In this document: positions 8,633-17,363 of the stretch, piece after piece
Layout: the number at the start of each line of letters is the position of its first letter
Position numbering within the stretch: position 1 is the stretch's first letter
Source: Burkholderiales bacterium PBB2
Lineage (GTDB): Bacteria > Pseudomonadota > Gammaproteobacteria > Burkholderiales > Burkholderiaceae_C
NCBI GenBank assembly: GCA_002255955.1
Contig: NKIM01000019.1
Span: 1 to 64,000, forward strand
Direction: 5' to 3'
DNA: 64,000 nucleotides
Made by a program: the position numbers and the translations under genes
Notes under the pieces: generated by a model
Told to the model about the DNA's origin: nothing
Seen by the model: the letters and a program-made list of their open reading frames with translations, nothing else
Databases searched by the model: none

Positions 8633-11509
8633 TTAAATATTGATAAACGGCGCGGCCTCCAACTGCGGCACAGCGGCCTCGAAGCGGGCGCTGGGCGCGG
8701 CTTGTGACGGCATGCCCAGCAGAGGCAGATCGATCTGAAAACGGCTGCCGCGCCCGCTGCTGCTGCGTGCGCGCAAGCTGCCGCCCATCAGTCCGTTCAC
8801 CAGATTCAAGGCCACGCTGAGCCCCAGTCCTTGGCCGCCTTGCCCGATGCGGGTGGTGAAAAAGGGGTCAAAGATGCGATCCAGCAACTCGGCCTCGATG
8901 CCGCAGCCGTCGTCCTGCAGCCAGAGGGAGATGCTGCCCTGGGCTTCCAGTCGCGCACAGCCCAGCACGAGGTTGCCGTGGCGGCGGCCCTCGAAGGCAT
9001 GGTCGAGAGCGTTGTCGATGAGGATGGACAAGACCTGACTCAGGGCCGCGGGATGGCCGAACACCCGCAGGCCCTCCGGCACTTCATTGCGCCAGCGCAG
9101 ACCCGCCGATTGCAGACGGTGGTCCACGGCTTGAGCGCAACGCTCGCACAAGCTGCGCAGCTCGAAATGCTGGGGCACCTCGCTGTCCCGGTGCTCGGCA
9201 AATTGCTTGAAGCTGCTGACCAGGCCATCGGCGCGCTCCATATTGCGATTGATCAGCTGCAGTCCTTCATGGGCCTGGCTGGCAAACTCCCGCCAGGTGG
9301 AGCGCCGCAGCGACTGTTGTGACAGGCCTTGTTCGATCTGCCGCAACTGATCCAGCAGTGTGCTGGCCACCAAGCGGCTGTTGCCGACCGGCGTGTTCAG
9401 CTCATGGGCCATGCCGGCCACCAGGGTGGCCAGGGCCAGCATCTTTTCGCGCGCCATCAATTGTTGGCGAAGTTCGGCCACGCGCCGATGGACGTTGGCG
9501 TTGTCCAGGGCGATGGCGGTGAAGGCTTGCAGGCTGCGCCAGGCCAGCAGTTGCTGGGCATTCAGGCCGCGGCCTTCGGGGGGCTGGAAGGTCAGCACGC
9601 CCAGCACGCGGTCGCCACAGACCAGCGGCGAGTGGATGTGCCCGATGGCCGCTTCGCCCGCACTGGCGAGCGGGCGGCCTTCGAGATCTTGCATCACATC
9701 CTTGCGGGTTCGCGCACAGCGCCAGGCATCCGGCTCGGGGCTGGACTGGTTCCAGGGGAAATCACCGGATGCGGGGTCTGCCCAGGGGCCCGGAGACGCG
9801 TAGGCGCATTGCAGACGGCCTTCGTCCTCCAGCAGCCAGATGGCCTGGCAGGGCGCTCCCAAAAGATCCTGGCAGTGGTTGGACAGGACCTCGAAGATGC
9901 GCTCATGTCGCAGCTCGTGGGTGATGGCCTGACCGACCCGACTCAGGCGCTGCAGCAGTTGGTTGGAGCTGTCGAGCTCATGCGCTCGGTTGGATTCGGC
10001 CCGGGCCAGCGCCTGCAGATGGCTGCGTTCTTCGCGCTCCTTTTCCAGCTGGTGGTGGGTGCGCAAGGCCGCCATGTTCAGCGACGCATCCTGCTGCGCC
10101 CGGCGCTGGCGCAGCAGGGAGGCGCGGTAAAGCATGTGATAGGCCCGCTCATAGCCGCCGCAGGCGGCAAAGGCTTGGGCCGTGGCTTCCAGCAGATGGG
10201 GGTCGGGCACATGGGGCTCGACGGCCTCGGCACGGAGCAGGGCCTCCATGTAGAGGCTGAGCACCTGCAAATCGCTGCGGCCTTGCGGTGACTCCCGCGG
10301 CTCGGCCTTGGCAATGTCGGCCAGCACCCACAAAAAGTCCACCTCGGCTGCGGGGTCGGTTTGCTCCTGCGCCAGAAGCAAACCTTGCTGGGCATACTCC
10401 CGCGCCCGAGCAAAGTGTTGCAACAGGAGTTCGGCGCGAGCCAGGCCCAGGTGCGCCTGCGCCTTGAGATCTGGCGCAGGCTCCGCGGCTTGCAGCAAGG
10501 TGGTGAAGGCCCGTCGGGCGGCCAGGCCGTCACCGCTGTCCAACTCGGTGTGGCCGAGATAGCTCAGGGCCAGGGCGGCAGTTCGGCTCTGCACTTGTTC
10601 GGCGTTCAGCTCCAGGCACTCGTTCAACAGCGATCGGGCGTCTTGCGGCCGCCCCAGGCGGCGCGTGGCTTCGCCGGCGTGCGCCAGGCACAGGCTGACC
10701 AGGCTGGGCCAGCGGGATTGCCGAGCCAGGTCCAGGGCGCGCTCGAGCCAGGCCATGGCGGTCTGGAACTCGCCCATGCGGCTGTAGGTGTGGCCGATGT
10801 TGGTGGCCACCGTGATGGCGCGTCGCAACTGGCCGGTCTGCAGCGAGAGCTCATGGGCCCGTGTCAGGGCGGTCAAGGCCTCGGCAAAGTGGCCGTTCAT
10901 GCCGGCCAGCAGGCCGTGAAAATCCTCCAGGGCGGCCGCCTCCATGGCCGGAAGCGCCTCGCTGTGCTGGGGCAGTTTGATTTCGGCGCCGCCCGGGGCC
11001 TGCGCCGGTTTGACGAACACCGCCGCGCGGGCCAGGCTGGCCTGGAAGAGCAGGGCGCGTGAGGCATCGCCTGCGGCTTGGGCCGTGGCGGCTGCCAGCT
11101 CCAGCGCACTGTGCACTTCGGTCGCGCGCCCTTGATCGGCCGCCAGGTAGTAACGCAGCCAATGGGTGTCGGCAACACCCAGGGCGTCCTGCTGCGTCGA
11201 GAACTGCTCCATCGCTGCGGCCAGCATGGGCTCCACCGCGTCGAATTCGCCATGCAGCAGCTGCGATTCCGCCCGCAAAAGCAGCAGCCGGGCTCGCAGC
11301 CTCGAAACATGGTCGTGCGCTGGGGCCGCATCGGCTTCGCCCGGCAACTGGGCTTCCAGTTGCTGGCTCAGTTGCAGGGCCAGCTCTGGTTCGGCCTGGC
11401 GCAAGCCCCAGGCGAGCAGAAGTTGTTGCTTCAGTGAGAGCGTGGAGCCCTTCGTCCAGGCCTGTTTCAGCGGGGCGAGTTGGGCGCGATCGGGGAACAG
11501 GGGCAACAT
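8633..11509 (-). CDS. Soluble TPR-GAF sensor histidine kinase
   Basis: A 958-residue kinase without transmembrane segments. Residues ~1-470 are tetratricopeptide-type helical repeats (for example NIGHTYSRMGEFQTAMAWLE). A coiled coil, a GAF domain (~520-660) and a second coiled coil (RRVAELRQQLMAREKM) follow. The HisKA box has H702 in GMAHELNTPVGN. The HATPase_c domain has ILIDNALDHA and GQGLGLSVAL, ending with a normal G-rich lid. There is no receiver domain and no response regulator next to it. It is closely similar in layout and active-site wording to the kinase at 14.4-16.4 kb, so the two are likely paralogs. The ligand is unknown; TPR and GAF suggest a protein or small-molecule cytoplasmic signal. 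Confidence 0.88.
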   Translation of the reverse strand: MLPLFPDRAQLAPLKQAWTKGSTLSLKQQLLLAWGLRQAEPELALQLSQQLEAQLPGEADAAPAHDHVSRLRARLLLLRAESQLLHGEFDAVEPMLAAAMEQFSTQQDALGVADTHWLRYYLAADQGRATEVHSALELAAATAQAAGDASRALLFQASLARAAVFVKPAQAPGGAEIKLPQHSEALPAMEAAALEDFHGLLAGMNGHFAEALTALTRAHELSLQTGQLRRAITVATNIGHTYSRMGEFQTAMAWLERALDLARQSRWPSLVSLCLAHAGEATRRLGRPQDARSLLNECLELNAEQVQSRTAALALSYLGHTELDSGDGLAARRAFTTLLQAAEPAPDLKAQAHLGLARAELLLQHFARAREYAQQGLLLAQEQTDPAAEVDFLWVLADIAKAEPRESPQGRSDLQVLSLYMEALLRAEAVEPHVPDPHLLEATAQAFAACGGYERAYHMLYRASLLRQRRAQQDASLNMAALRTHHQLEKEREERSHLQALARAESNRAHELDSSNQLLQRLSRVGQAITHELRHERIFEVLSNHCQDLLGAPCQAIWLLEDEGRLQCAYASPGPWADPASGDFPWNQSSPEPDAWRCARTRKDVMQDLEGRPLASAGEAAIGHIHSPLVCGDRVLGVLTFQPPEGRGLNAQQLLAWRSLQAFTAIALDNANVHRRVAELRQQLMAREKMLALATLVAGMAHELNTPVGNSRLVASTLLDQLRQIEQGLSQQSLRRSTWREFASQAHEGLQLINRNMERADGLVSSFKQFAEHRDSEVPQHFELRSLCERCAQAVDHRLQSAGLRWRNEVPEGLRVFGHPAALSQVLSILIDNALDHAFEGRRHGNLVLGCARLEAQGSISLWLQDDGCGIEAELLDRIFDPFFTTRIGQGGQGLGLSVALNLVNGLMGGSLRARSSSGRGSRFQIDLPLLGMPSQAAPSARFEAAVPQLEAAPFINI

Positions 11510-11580
11510 GAATGGGGAGTCGGAAGGCCGTGCCGCGGCGTGCGCGGCGTGTCACAAGACAGCGACCGACTGGCGTGGTG

Positions 11581-11847
11581 TCAACCCCGTGCGGCGAAGA
11601 CCACCAAGCCGATCAGGCACAGATAGCCCACCCAGAACAGGCCCGCATCGGTCAAACCGGTGCTGCGGCGAACCTGGCGCAAGAGCCAGCCCAAGCCCGC
11701 CTCCAGCGGTGCTGCGGAGGCGGCTTGCGGGAGCTCCAGGCTCTCGCTCAGACCGAGGGTGTTGGCCTGGGCTGCGGTGGACGGAGTCGATGTCGATGCG
11801 GTGGTGTTCATGGCTGGGACCTGGGGTTGCGTTGACATGATTCGCAT
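11581..11847 (-). CDS. Small membrane protein, unknown
   Basis: An 88-residue protein with a Thr/Ser/Ala-rich N-terminus and one C-terminal hydrophobic helix (LFWVGYLCLIGLVVFAARG), so probably a tail-anchored or single-pass membrane protein. The start is uncertain: ATG codons at 11847, 11838 and 11811 are possible, and a GTG at 11868 would lengthen it; none has a strong ribosome site. It lies between the diguanylate cyclase gene (37 bp upstream) and the TPR kinase gene (71 bp downstream), all on one strand. No family recognised. Confidence 0.5.
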   Translation of the reverse strand: MRIMSTQPQVPAMNTTASTSTPSTAAQANTLGLSESLELPQAASAAPLEAGLGWLLRQVRRSTGLTDAGLFWVGYLCLIGLVVFAARG

Positions 11848-11884
11848 GATGTTTCTTCGCCGCCCCACGCGGTCTTAAGGAGTG

Positions 11885-13027
11885 TTAATGCAGCTGGTTC
11901 TGCGTCCGCGCCTCCTGCGAATCGTGAGCAAATGCATATCCGCTCTTGGTGCTGCGCTTGACCTGGTACATCGCTTCGTCGGCTGCCCGGCGCAGGCTTT
12001 CCGAATCCTGGGCATGGTCCGGATAGATGGCGATGCCGATGCTCGCGCCGATGCGCAGCTCTCTGTCCTGGTAGGGGAAGGGCTGGGACAGGCTCTGCAC
12101 CATGCGCCGTGCCACCTCGGCTGCGTTGGCGGACAAGTCCAGGCGCGGCAGCAGCACCAGGAACTCATCGCCGCCGATCCGAGCCACGGTGTCTTCTTCA
12201 CGCGCAGCCAGGCGCAGGCGCTGGGCCACTTGCTGCAGCAGGTGGTCTCCGGCTTCGTGGCCGTGGTTGTCATTGACGCCTTTGAAGCCGTCCAGGTCGA
12301 CGAAGAGCACCCCCACCTTGTGGCCGTTGCGCCGTGCCGATTGCTGCGCGACCAGCAGGCGGTCGGCAATCAGGCGCGGCGTTGGCAAGCCAGTCAGCTG
12401 GTCGTGCAGGCCGTGAATTTCGAGATCGTCGGCTTGGGACTTCAAGCCCATCAGCAATCGCATCATGGCGCCATATCCTTGCGAGCTGGTGTGCATCAGC
12501 ATGGTCAGAAAGGCCGCGCCGCACAGCAGGTTCAGCCCAGCCAGCAGCGGGCTCTCCGAGGGGTGGGGCGTGACGTTCAGGGACAGCCCGAACCACAACA
12601 CCAGGGTCAGCAGCGACACGAGGATCTGCTTGCGGCCCCAGAGCACCCCTGCGTAGACGCAGGCCATCAACATCCACCACAGGCCGTGCGAGCCAGGGCC
12701 GTAGTGCATCACCCAGGGCAGGCCGATCAGCCACAGCAAACCGGTCAACAGACCGCTGAGCATGGCGTAGGACAAATGGCGCCGATAAAAGGCCAGTGGC
12801 AGCAGGAGCAGGGCTCCCGGCAGGCTCAAGGCCAGCGGCGCGTGCCAGCCCTGCTCGCGCAGCAGCAGCAGCCACAAGGGCATGCACATTAGCACCAGGT
12901 AGGTGCCGCCTCGCCACAGCTGATCCAGCAGCGTGAAGCGCAGCTGCAGCAGGTCGGTGGCCAGTCGCGCAGTACGCCCCTGGGCCGACTCCACGGCTTG
13001 CGCGGGCATTTGCGGTGGCAGCTTCAT
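11885..13027 (-). CDS. Membrane diguanylate cyclase (GGDEF)
   Basis: A 380-residue inner-membrane enzyme predicted to make cyclic di-GMP from two GTP. Residues ~35-175 hold about five or six hydrophobic helices. The C-terminal GGDEF domain (~205-370) carries the intact active-site motif RIGGDEFLVLLP, the upstream VLFVDLDGFKGVNDNHGH pattern and the late ASIGIAIYPDHA. I do not see a clear RxxD inhibitory site before the GGDEF motif. It follows the PEP-CTERM gene by 76 bp on the same strand and precedes the small membrane protein. Likely part of the surface/motility signalling block (inference). Confidence 0.9.
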   Translation of the reverse strand: MKLPPQMPAQAVESAQGRTARLATDLLQLRFTLLDQLWRGGTYLVLMCMPLWLLLLREQGWHAPLALSLPGALLLLPLAFYRRHLSYAMLSGLLTGLLWLIGLPWVMHYGPGSHGLWWMLMACVYAGVLWGRKQILVSLLTLVLWFGLSLNVTPHPSESPLLAGLNLLCGAAFLTMLMHTSSQGYGAMMRLLMGLKSQADDLEIHGLHDQLTGLPTPRLIADRLLVAQQSARRNGHKVGVLFVDLDGFKGVNDNHGHEAGDHLLQQVAQRLRLAAREEDTVARIGGDEFLVLLPRLDLSANAAEVARRMVQSLSQPFPYQDRELRIGASIGIAIYPDHAQDSESLRRAADEAMYQVKRSTKSGYAFAHDSQEARTQNQLH

Positions 13028-13103
13028 GACAGCACCAGCCTCCCTGGGCCCCGGTGTTCCGTCTGGTGCTGCCCACGCTGGGGGTGTTGGCAGCCCGGCT
13101 GCA

Positions 13104-13736
13104 TCAGCGTTGCGCCTGTTTGCGTCGCGACACCCAGGCGCCCATGCCCAGCAAACCGGCCAGCATCAACCAGGCGCTTTGCGGCTCGGGGACCGGCGTC
13201 ACACTGACGGCGTCCAAGGAGCTGCCGGCGCCGTCGCTCAAGCCTGCAGCCGAGATCTTCAGCACCGTGGTGTCACTGGTGGCCTGCCAGACGACCGAAA
13301 AGAGGTGCCAGTCGTGGGTGCCGGTGTTGTTGAAGGCCAGCGCAGGGGCCGTGCCTTGCTGGCCCCCCACCTCCCAGGTCAAGCCGTTGCTGGCCACGGG
13401 CCAGCCAAGGCGGTTGGCATAGGCAAAACTCAGCTCGTACCACTGGCCCGCGACCGTGCTGAGTTCTTGCGAGATGAAGCTGTTGGCACTGTAGGCGTCC
13501 AGCTCTGCATAGTTGTTGCCCTCGTAAGCAGCGCCGACGATGCTGTTGCGCACTTCCAGACCCGAAGCGCCGAGCGCCCAGGCCGCGCTCTGGCCATTCC
13601 AGAGTTGGGTGTAGGTGCCGCTGGCCAGGCTGACGCTTTCAAAGCTGCCGTCCTGCACCAGGTTGGCGTGGGCTTGTTGACCCAGTGTGGCCATGGCTGC
13701 CGCGACCATCCATGTGGTCCATGTCTTCTTGTTCAT
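13104..13736 (-). CDS. PEP-CTERM sorting domain protein
   Basis: A 210-residue exported protein. The signal peptide is MNKKTWTTWMVAAAMATLG with likely cleavage after AHA. The body is a beta-sandwich resembling DUF642-like carbohydrate-binding modules (LVQDGSFESVSL, then WYELSFAYANR). The C-terminus is a complete PEP-CTERM signal: VPEP, a hydrophobic helix (AWLMLAGLLGMGAW) and basic SRRKQ. Such proteins are processed by exosortase EpsH/XrtA and linked to exopolysaccharide or biofilm surfaces. No exosortase gene is in this window. The 272-bp region upstream shows no promoter I can name; it does contain a short CTTAA/TTAAG inverted pair near 13867. Confidence 0.88.
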   Translation of the reverse strand: MNKKTWTTWMVAAAMATLGQQAHANLVQDGSFESVSLASGTYTQLWNGQSAAWALGASGLEVRNSIVGAAYEGNNYAELDAYSANSFISQELSTVAGQWYELSFAYANRLGWPVASNGLTWEVGGQQGTAPALAFNNTGTHDWHLFSVVWQATSDTTVLKISAAGLSDGAGSSLDAVSVTPVPEPQSAWLMLAGLLGMGAWVSRRKQAQR

Positions 13737-13933
13737 CCCTTGCTCGCTTTCGCTTCAATGTTCAGAAATTGAGCTGCTTGCGCTGATCGCGCAGGGACCG
13801 CATGCACGACATGGGGTCCCGGGAGCAGCTCTGGGCGCATCGTAGGAAGCGAGCTCAGAACGGGGTCTTAAGCTTTGTTAAGGGTGCAGATGCGTTCGGC
13901 GTGAGGAATTGACCGGAAAAACGCATTCTTTTC

Positions 13934-13960
13934 TAAAGTTCAGCGCGCTGCGGCCGATCT
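13934..13960 (+). promoter_or_regulatory. Sigma-28 (FliA) flagellar promoter
   Basis: TAAAGTTC (13934-13941), an 11-bp spacer and GCCGATCT (13953-13960) match the FliA consensus TAAAGTTT-N11-GCCGATAA at 13 of 16 positions with exact spacing. It sits 48 bp upstream of the flagellar rod-like gene that starts at 14009, giving a leader of about 40 bases. Confidence 0.8.
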
Positions 13961-14008
13961 CGTCGGGACAATCCTGGCCTGCACCAGAAGTTTCGGAGTG
14001 TCGCTGCC

Positions 14009-14317
14009 ATGTCCATCGGTCTGTCCACCGCCTTGTCCGGCATCTCGGCCGCCAACGAGCGCTTGCGCGCGTCGGCCCAGAGCACGGTCAGCAATGCGGC
14101 GGCCGATTTCCGGCGCCAGCAGCTGCAGGCACAGCAGGCGGATGCGCAACAGGCCCAGCAGGGCAATCAGGCGTTGCGCCAGGTGCCGGCGGCCGGCCCC
14201 TCGGCCGAGGCCGACCTGATCACGCAGAAATCGGCGACCTACGCCTTTGTCGCCAATCTGCGCGTGCTGCAGACCCAGCTGCGTGCCAGCGGCACGATGC
14301 TGGACATTCACGCCTGA
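14009..14317 (+). CDS. Small flagellar rod/hook-like protein
   Basis: A 102-residue protein whose ends resemble flagellar axial proteins (FlgB/FlgC/FlgG/FlgE family). The N-terminus, MSIGLSTALSGISAANERL, resembles the family pattern of small residues plus SGI.AA..RL. The C-terminus (SATYAFVANLRVLQTQ) resembles their final helix, where the family often has a similar VANLRVL-type stretch. The large central domains are absent, so it is close to a helices-only protein with a Gln-rich linker. GGAG at 13995-13998 precedes the ATG. A sigma-28 promoter just upstream supports late flagellar expression. No other flagellar structural gene is nearby. Exact role unknown. Confidence 0.75.
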   Translation: MSIGLSTALSGISAANERLRASAQSTVSNAAADFRRQQLQAQQADAQQAQQGNQALRQVPAAGPSAEADLITQKSATYAFVANLRVLQTQLRASGTMLDIHA

Positions 14318-14368
14318 TTTACGCCTGGTTGACGCCTGAATCCAGGCGCCCGCGCCACACGGCTGCAC

Positions 14369-16447
14369 TCAGCGCAGCGGCAGCCTCAGGCTCACCCAAG
14401 TGCCGCGGCCAAGCTCGCTGTCGATGCGGATCTGGCCTTGCATCAGCTCCTCGACCACGGTGCGCACGACGCTCAAGCCGAGCCCCGCGCCCTCGCTGCC
14501 CAGGCGGCCGCTGAAAAAAGGGTCAAAGATGCGCGGCAAGGCCTCGGCCGGGATGCCGCAGCCGTTGTCTTCCAGGCTGAGGCTCAGCGCCTCGCCGTCT
14601 ACGCCATCGTCTCGCCGCAGCCGCATCTGAATCCTTGCTGGGGCCCCAGCAGCGCGGCGGTCCTTCAGCCCATGGCCGACGGCGTTGTCCAGCAGCTCCT
14701 GCACCACATTGTGCAAAGACTGCATGGGCCCGAACATGGGCATGGCCGCGGGCAGCTCGGCCGCCAGTTCGATGCCGGCCGCCTCACAACGTGCCTGGTT
14801 CAGCTCGATCAGGCGCTGCATCAAGGCGCTGGCGTCAAAGTCCTGCGCCATTTCCTGTTCGCTGTCCAGCGACAAGGCCTTCAGGCGCTGGATCAGCTGA
14901 CTGGCGCTTTCCAGCGAGCGGTCCACCAGGGATGAGCACTGCTGCAGCGAGCTGGCGGTCTCGCTGAGCGCCTGACGGCGCAGCTGCCCCGCCTGCAGCC
15001 ACTGCTCCAGCTCCTGGGCACGGTCACGGATCACCGAAGCGCCCATGCGTGCATTGCCGAGCGGCGTGTTCAGCTCATGCGCCATGCCCACCACCATGCG
15101 GCCCAGAGCCAGCTGTTTTTCCTGCTGCATGACGGTGCGCAAGGCCTCCTCCAGCGAGGCGGTGCGGGCCAGCACGCGCGCCTCCAGCTCTTCATTGGCC
15201 TGCTGCAGGGCCGCTTCGGCCGCACGGCGGATGCTGGCCTCGGCTTGCAGCCGGCTCAGAGTCTGCTGCAGCTCGGCATTGCGTGCGGCCAGCGATTGCT
15301 CGAGCTGGCCGCCGTGGCGCGCCAGCTGTTCGTTTTCCAGGCGCACGCGCTGCAGCTGGAAGACGTCGTCCACTGCGCGCGAGAGCGTGCCGGTCACGGC
15401 CTGCAGGCGGTGTCGCTGGAAACTCAGCAGCAGCTGGCTGCAGTGCAGGGCCGTGCGGCTGTCTCCCGCGGCAGGGCCGAAGCGCACCAGGGTGCGCAGC
15501 AGGTATTCGTGAACGAAGCGCAGGCCCTCGCCAGCCTGGGCCAGCTCCTTCTCCAGGGCCAGCAAGGCGTTCCAGCGGCTGCCATCGGGCTGCTCGCGCC
15601 AGGCCAGGAGCGTCTGGCTCAGCTGCAGGGCCTGGCGTGCGCCGGCGATCTGGCGCCAGACGCTGCCCGCGCTGGAGCCCAGCAGGCGCTGGATGTGAGG
15701 GCGGGCGTCGGCCGTGTCGCCCACCAGCAGCTCGATATAAGCCAGGTTGAGCGAGGACAGGTGCAGGTCTTCTTGCAGCCCGTGTTCCTGGGCCAGCTGG
15801 AGGGCGTCCAGGTGATGGCCGCGGCAACGCTGCCAGAGCGGGTGGCCGGCCGGCGCGATCTGCTCATCGGCCAGCACAAAGCAGGCGGTGGCGCAGTAGT
15901 TGAGGATGCGATGCACCGTGCCCGGCCGCATCTGCGCGCGGCGGGCCAGCAGGGCGTCGCTGTTTTTGATCAGCTCCTCGTACATGCCCGCCTGGGCCAT
16001 GATGCGGCCGCGCACCGCCTGCAGCTGATCGCTGAGGTTTTGCGACTGCGCGCGTTGGCTCAGCTGCAGGGCGCGTTCCAGGCTCGACAGGGCGGCATGG
16101 TGCAAGCGCAGCCGGGTTTGCAGCTCGGCCAGGGGAAAGAGGGCCAGCACCTCCACGACCGGATCGTCCGCAAGTGCCGCCGCCTGCTGGCTGATCTCGT
16201 AGGCTTCTTGCAGCAAGAGCGCATCGCCCCTGCTGGCATCAGATTGCAGGTGAAGGCTCAGGTGCAGGGCTCGGGCCAGCAGCCGGTCGGCATGCAGGCT
16301 GATCTGGGCTTGCAGCGCCTCCAGCAGGGGCGCGGCCCGGTCCAGATCCATTTCGCTCATCCAGGCCTGGGCCTGCAGCAGGTGCTCGCGGACCGAGGCG
16401 TTCGGGCTCGCAGGGCGAGCAGGCTCGGGTCTTGACTGTGTTTGCAC
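14369..16447 (-). CDS. Soluble TPR sensor histidine kinase
   Basis: A cytoplasmic histidine kinase of about 692 residues. Helical TPR-like repeats (~20-350) and a long coiled coil (QLEQSLAARNAELQQTLSRL and following, ~370-440) precede the HisKA site, H457 in GMAHELNTPLGN. The HATPase_c domain has VQELLDNAVGHG and GAGLGLSVVR. I chose the GTG at 16447, which has GGAG nine bases upstream. The frame stays open to an upstream start at 16648 (759 residues), but those extra residues are low-complexity and basic. There is no GAF domain, unlike its paralog at 8.6-11.5 kb, and no adjacent response regulator. It converges on the flagellar-like gene 51 bp away. Confidence 0.85.
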   Translation of the reverse strand: MQTQSRPEPARPASPNASVREHLLQAQAWMSEMDLDRAAPLLEALQAQISLHADRLLARALHLSLHLQSDASRGDALLLQEAYEISQQAAALADDPVVEVLALFPLAELQTRLRLHHAALSSLERALQLSQRAQSQNLSDQLQAVRGRIMAQAGMYEELIKNSDALLARRAQMRPGTVHRILNYCATACFVLADEQIAPAGHPLWQRCRGHHLDALQLAQEHGLQEDLHLSSLNLAYIELLVGDTADARPHIQRLLGSSAGSVWRQIAGARQALQLSQTLLAWREQPDGSRWNALLALEKELAQAGEGLRFVHEYLLRTLVRFGPAAGDSRTALHCSQLLLSFQRHRLQAVTGTLSRAVDDVFQLQRVRLENEQLARHGGQLEQSLAARNAELQQTLSRLQAEASIRRAAEAALQQANEELEARVLARTASLEEALRTVMQQEKQLALGRMVVGMAHELNTPLGNARMGASVIRDRAQELEQWLQAGQLRRQALSETASSLQQCSSLVDRSLESASQLIQRLKALSLDSEQEMAQDFDASALMQRLIELNQARCEAAGIELAAELPAAMPMFGPMQSLHNVVQELLDNAVGHGLKDRRAAGAPARIQMRLRRDDGVDGEALSLSLEDNGCGIPAEALPRIFDPFFSGRLGSEGAGLGLSVVRTVVEELMQGQIRIDSELGRGTWVSLRLPLR

Positions 16448-16694
16448 GTGGTCCAACTCCGGCGGCGTCCGGCCTCCCGACCGGGGTCTGCTGAATCCGC
16501 TGATCTGTGCCAGGCTGGAGGCGCCCGCCGATGGCTTGGCAGGGCGCTGAGATGCATTGTGGGTCCGCGGGACAGGCTTTGTCAGCCCCGCATCCGAGTT
16601 GTTGCAAAGGCGATCTCGCTTGCGGCTGGAGTCCGCGCGGCCAGGCACTCTGGGCTAACTTCTCTCGCGCCCCGCGCCCGTGCTGGCACGGTCT

Positions 16695-17123
16695 TCAAGG
16701 GCGCGTTGGCGTGGCAGGGAAAAAGATATCTCGCCCGCCCTCAAAACGAATCACGTTGATGCAGACCTCGGGGCCCAGGCAGCGGTCGGCGTGCAGATCA
16801 CCGCTGCGAATCCGCACATAGGCATCCTGGCCGGTCACCTCTGTCTTGCCTTCAGCATCGATATGGGCCCACTTGCCTTGAACAGCAAAGCCCCAGTAGT
16901 CCTTGGAATGCGTGTGCGCCGGGATTGCGACTCCGGGCTGCAAGCGGAACGCCCAGACGGCTGTGCCTTCGGATTCTTTGCCCCAGAGCACGGCCATTTC
17001 CGCGCCCTTCAGCCCTGCAGGTTGCCATTGCACCTGGTCCAGCTTGAACACATGGCCGTCGCTGGCTTGGGCGAGGCTGGAAAGGGCGGCGAAGGCGGTC
17101 GTCGAGATGAGTTTCTTGATCAT
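16695..17123 (-). CDS. Exported cupin protein (DUF4437-like)
   Basis: A 142-residue protein with signal peptide MIKKLISTTAFAALSSLAQA and a single cupin fold. The first cupin motif is visible as PGVAIPAHTHSKDYWGFAVQG, with likely metal ligands in HTH and in the later region around DLHADRC. Two Cys (LGPEVC and DRC) may form a disulfide. The start at 17123 is taken because it begins a classic signal peptide; the frame runs 16 codons further upstream without such a start. A TetR-type operator lies 184 bp upstream and the regulator gene is the next gene. The substrate is unknown. Confidence 0.8.
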   Translation of the reverse strand: MIKKLISTTAFAALSSLAQASDGHVFKLDQVQWQPAGLKGAEMAVLWGKESEGTAVWAFRLQPGVAIPAHTHSKDYWGFAVQGKWAHIDAEGKTEVTGQDAYVRIRSGDLHADRCLGPEVCINVIRFEGGRDIFFPATPTRP

Positions 17124-17306
17124 GAGGGTGTTTCTTGCTTGATTGAAGTTGGAACGGGATGAAATCGGCACCCGAGCGGGATGCCTGTTTGGAGGTGAAC
17201 TGGGTATTGGCTGGGCGATCGTGGCCGGCGTTTGGGCCTGAACGCGATGAGGCTGGCTCTGTGCTGGGAGTGAGAGAGACGATCGGTCCTTTCTTTTTGA
17301 TCGGGT

Positions 17307-17324
17307 ATCTATCGATAGATAGAT
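17307..17324 (-). promoter_or_regulatory. Putative TetR operator upstream of cupin gene
   Basis: ATCTATC-GATA-GATAGAT is a perfect 7-bp inverted repeat with a 4-bp spacer. The same 7-4-7 arrangement, differing only in two spacer bases, lies before the TetR gene at 17954-17971. Two matching sites flanking one regulator strongly suggest its binding sequence. Confidence 0.75.
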
Positions 17325-17330
17325 TGCGCG

Positions 17331-17363
17331 GATAAATAAAAGCTGAGCCCCATCGGGCTCAGC
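17331..17363 (-). terminator. Intrinsic terminator of the TetR gene
   Basis: A 9-bp stem (GCTGAGCCC, 17342-17350, with GGGCTCAGC, 17355-17363) and loop CATC, followed on the minus strand by TTTTATTTATC. The stem includes the stop codon of the TetR gene. Confidence 0.75.

Noticed and set aside
13863-13881. CTTAA/TTAAG inverted pair as terminator or operator
   Set aside because: The stem is only 5 bp, with no T-run and only one fairly similar sequence (near 11874), so it is too weak to annotate.
16448-16648. 67-codon N-terminal extension of the TPR kinase
   Set aside because: Low-complexity basic sequence without a ribosome site; the GTG at 16447 with GGAG upstream is a better start.
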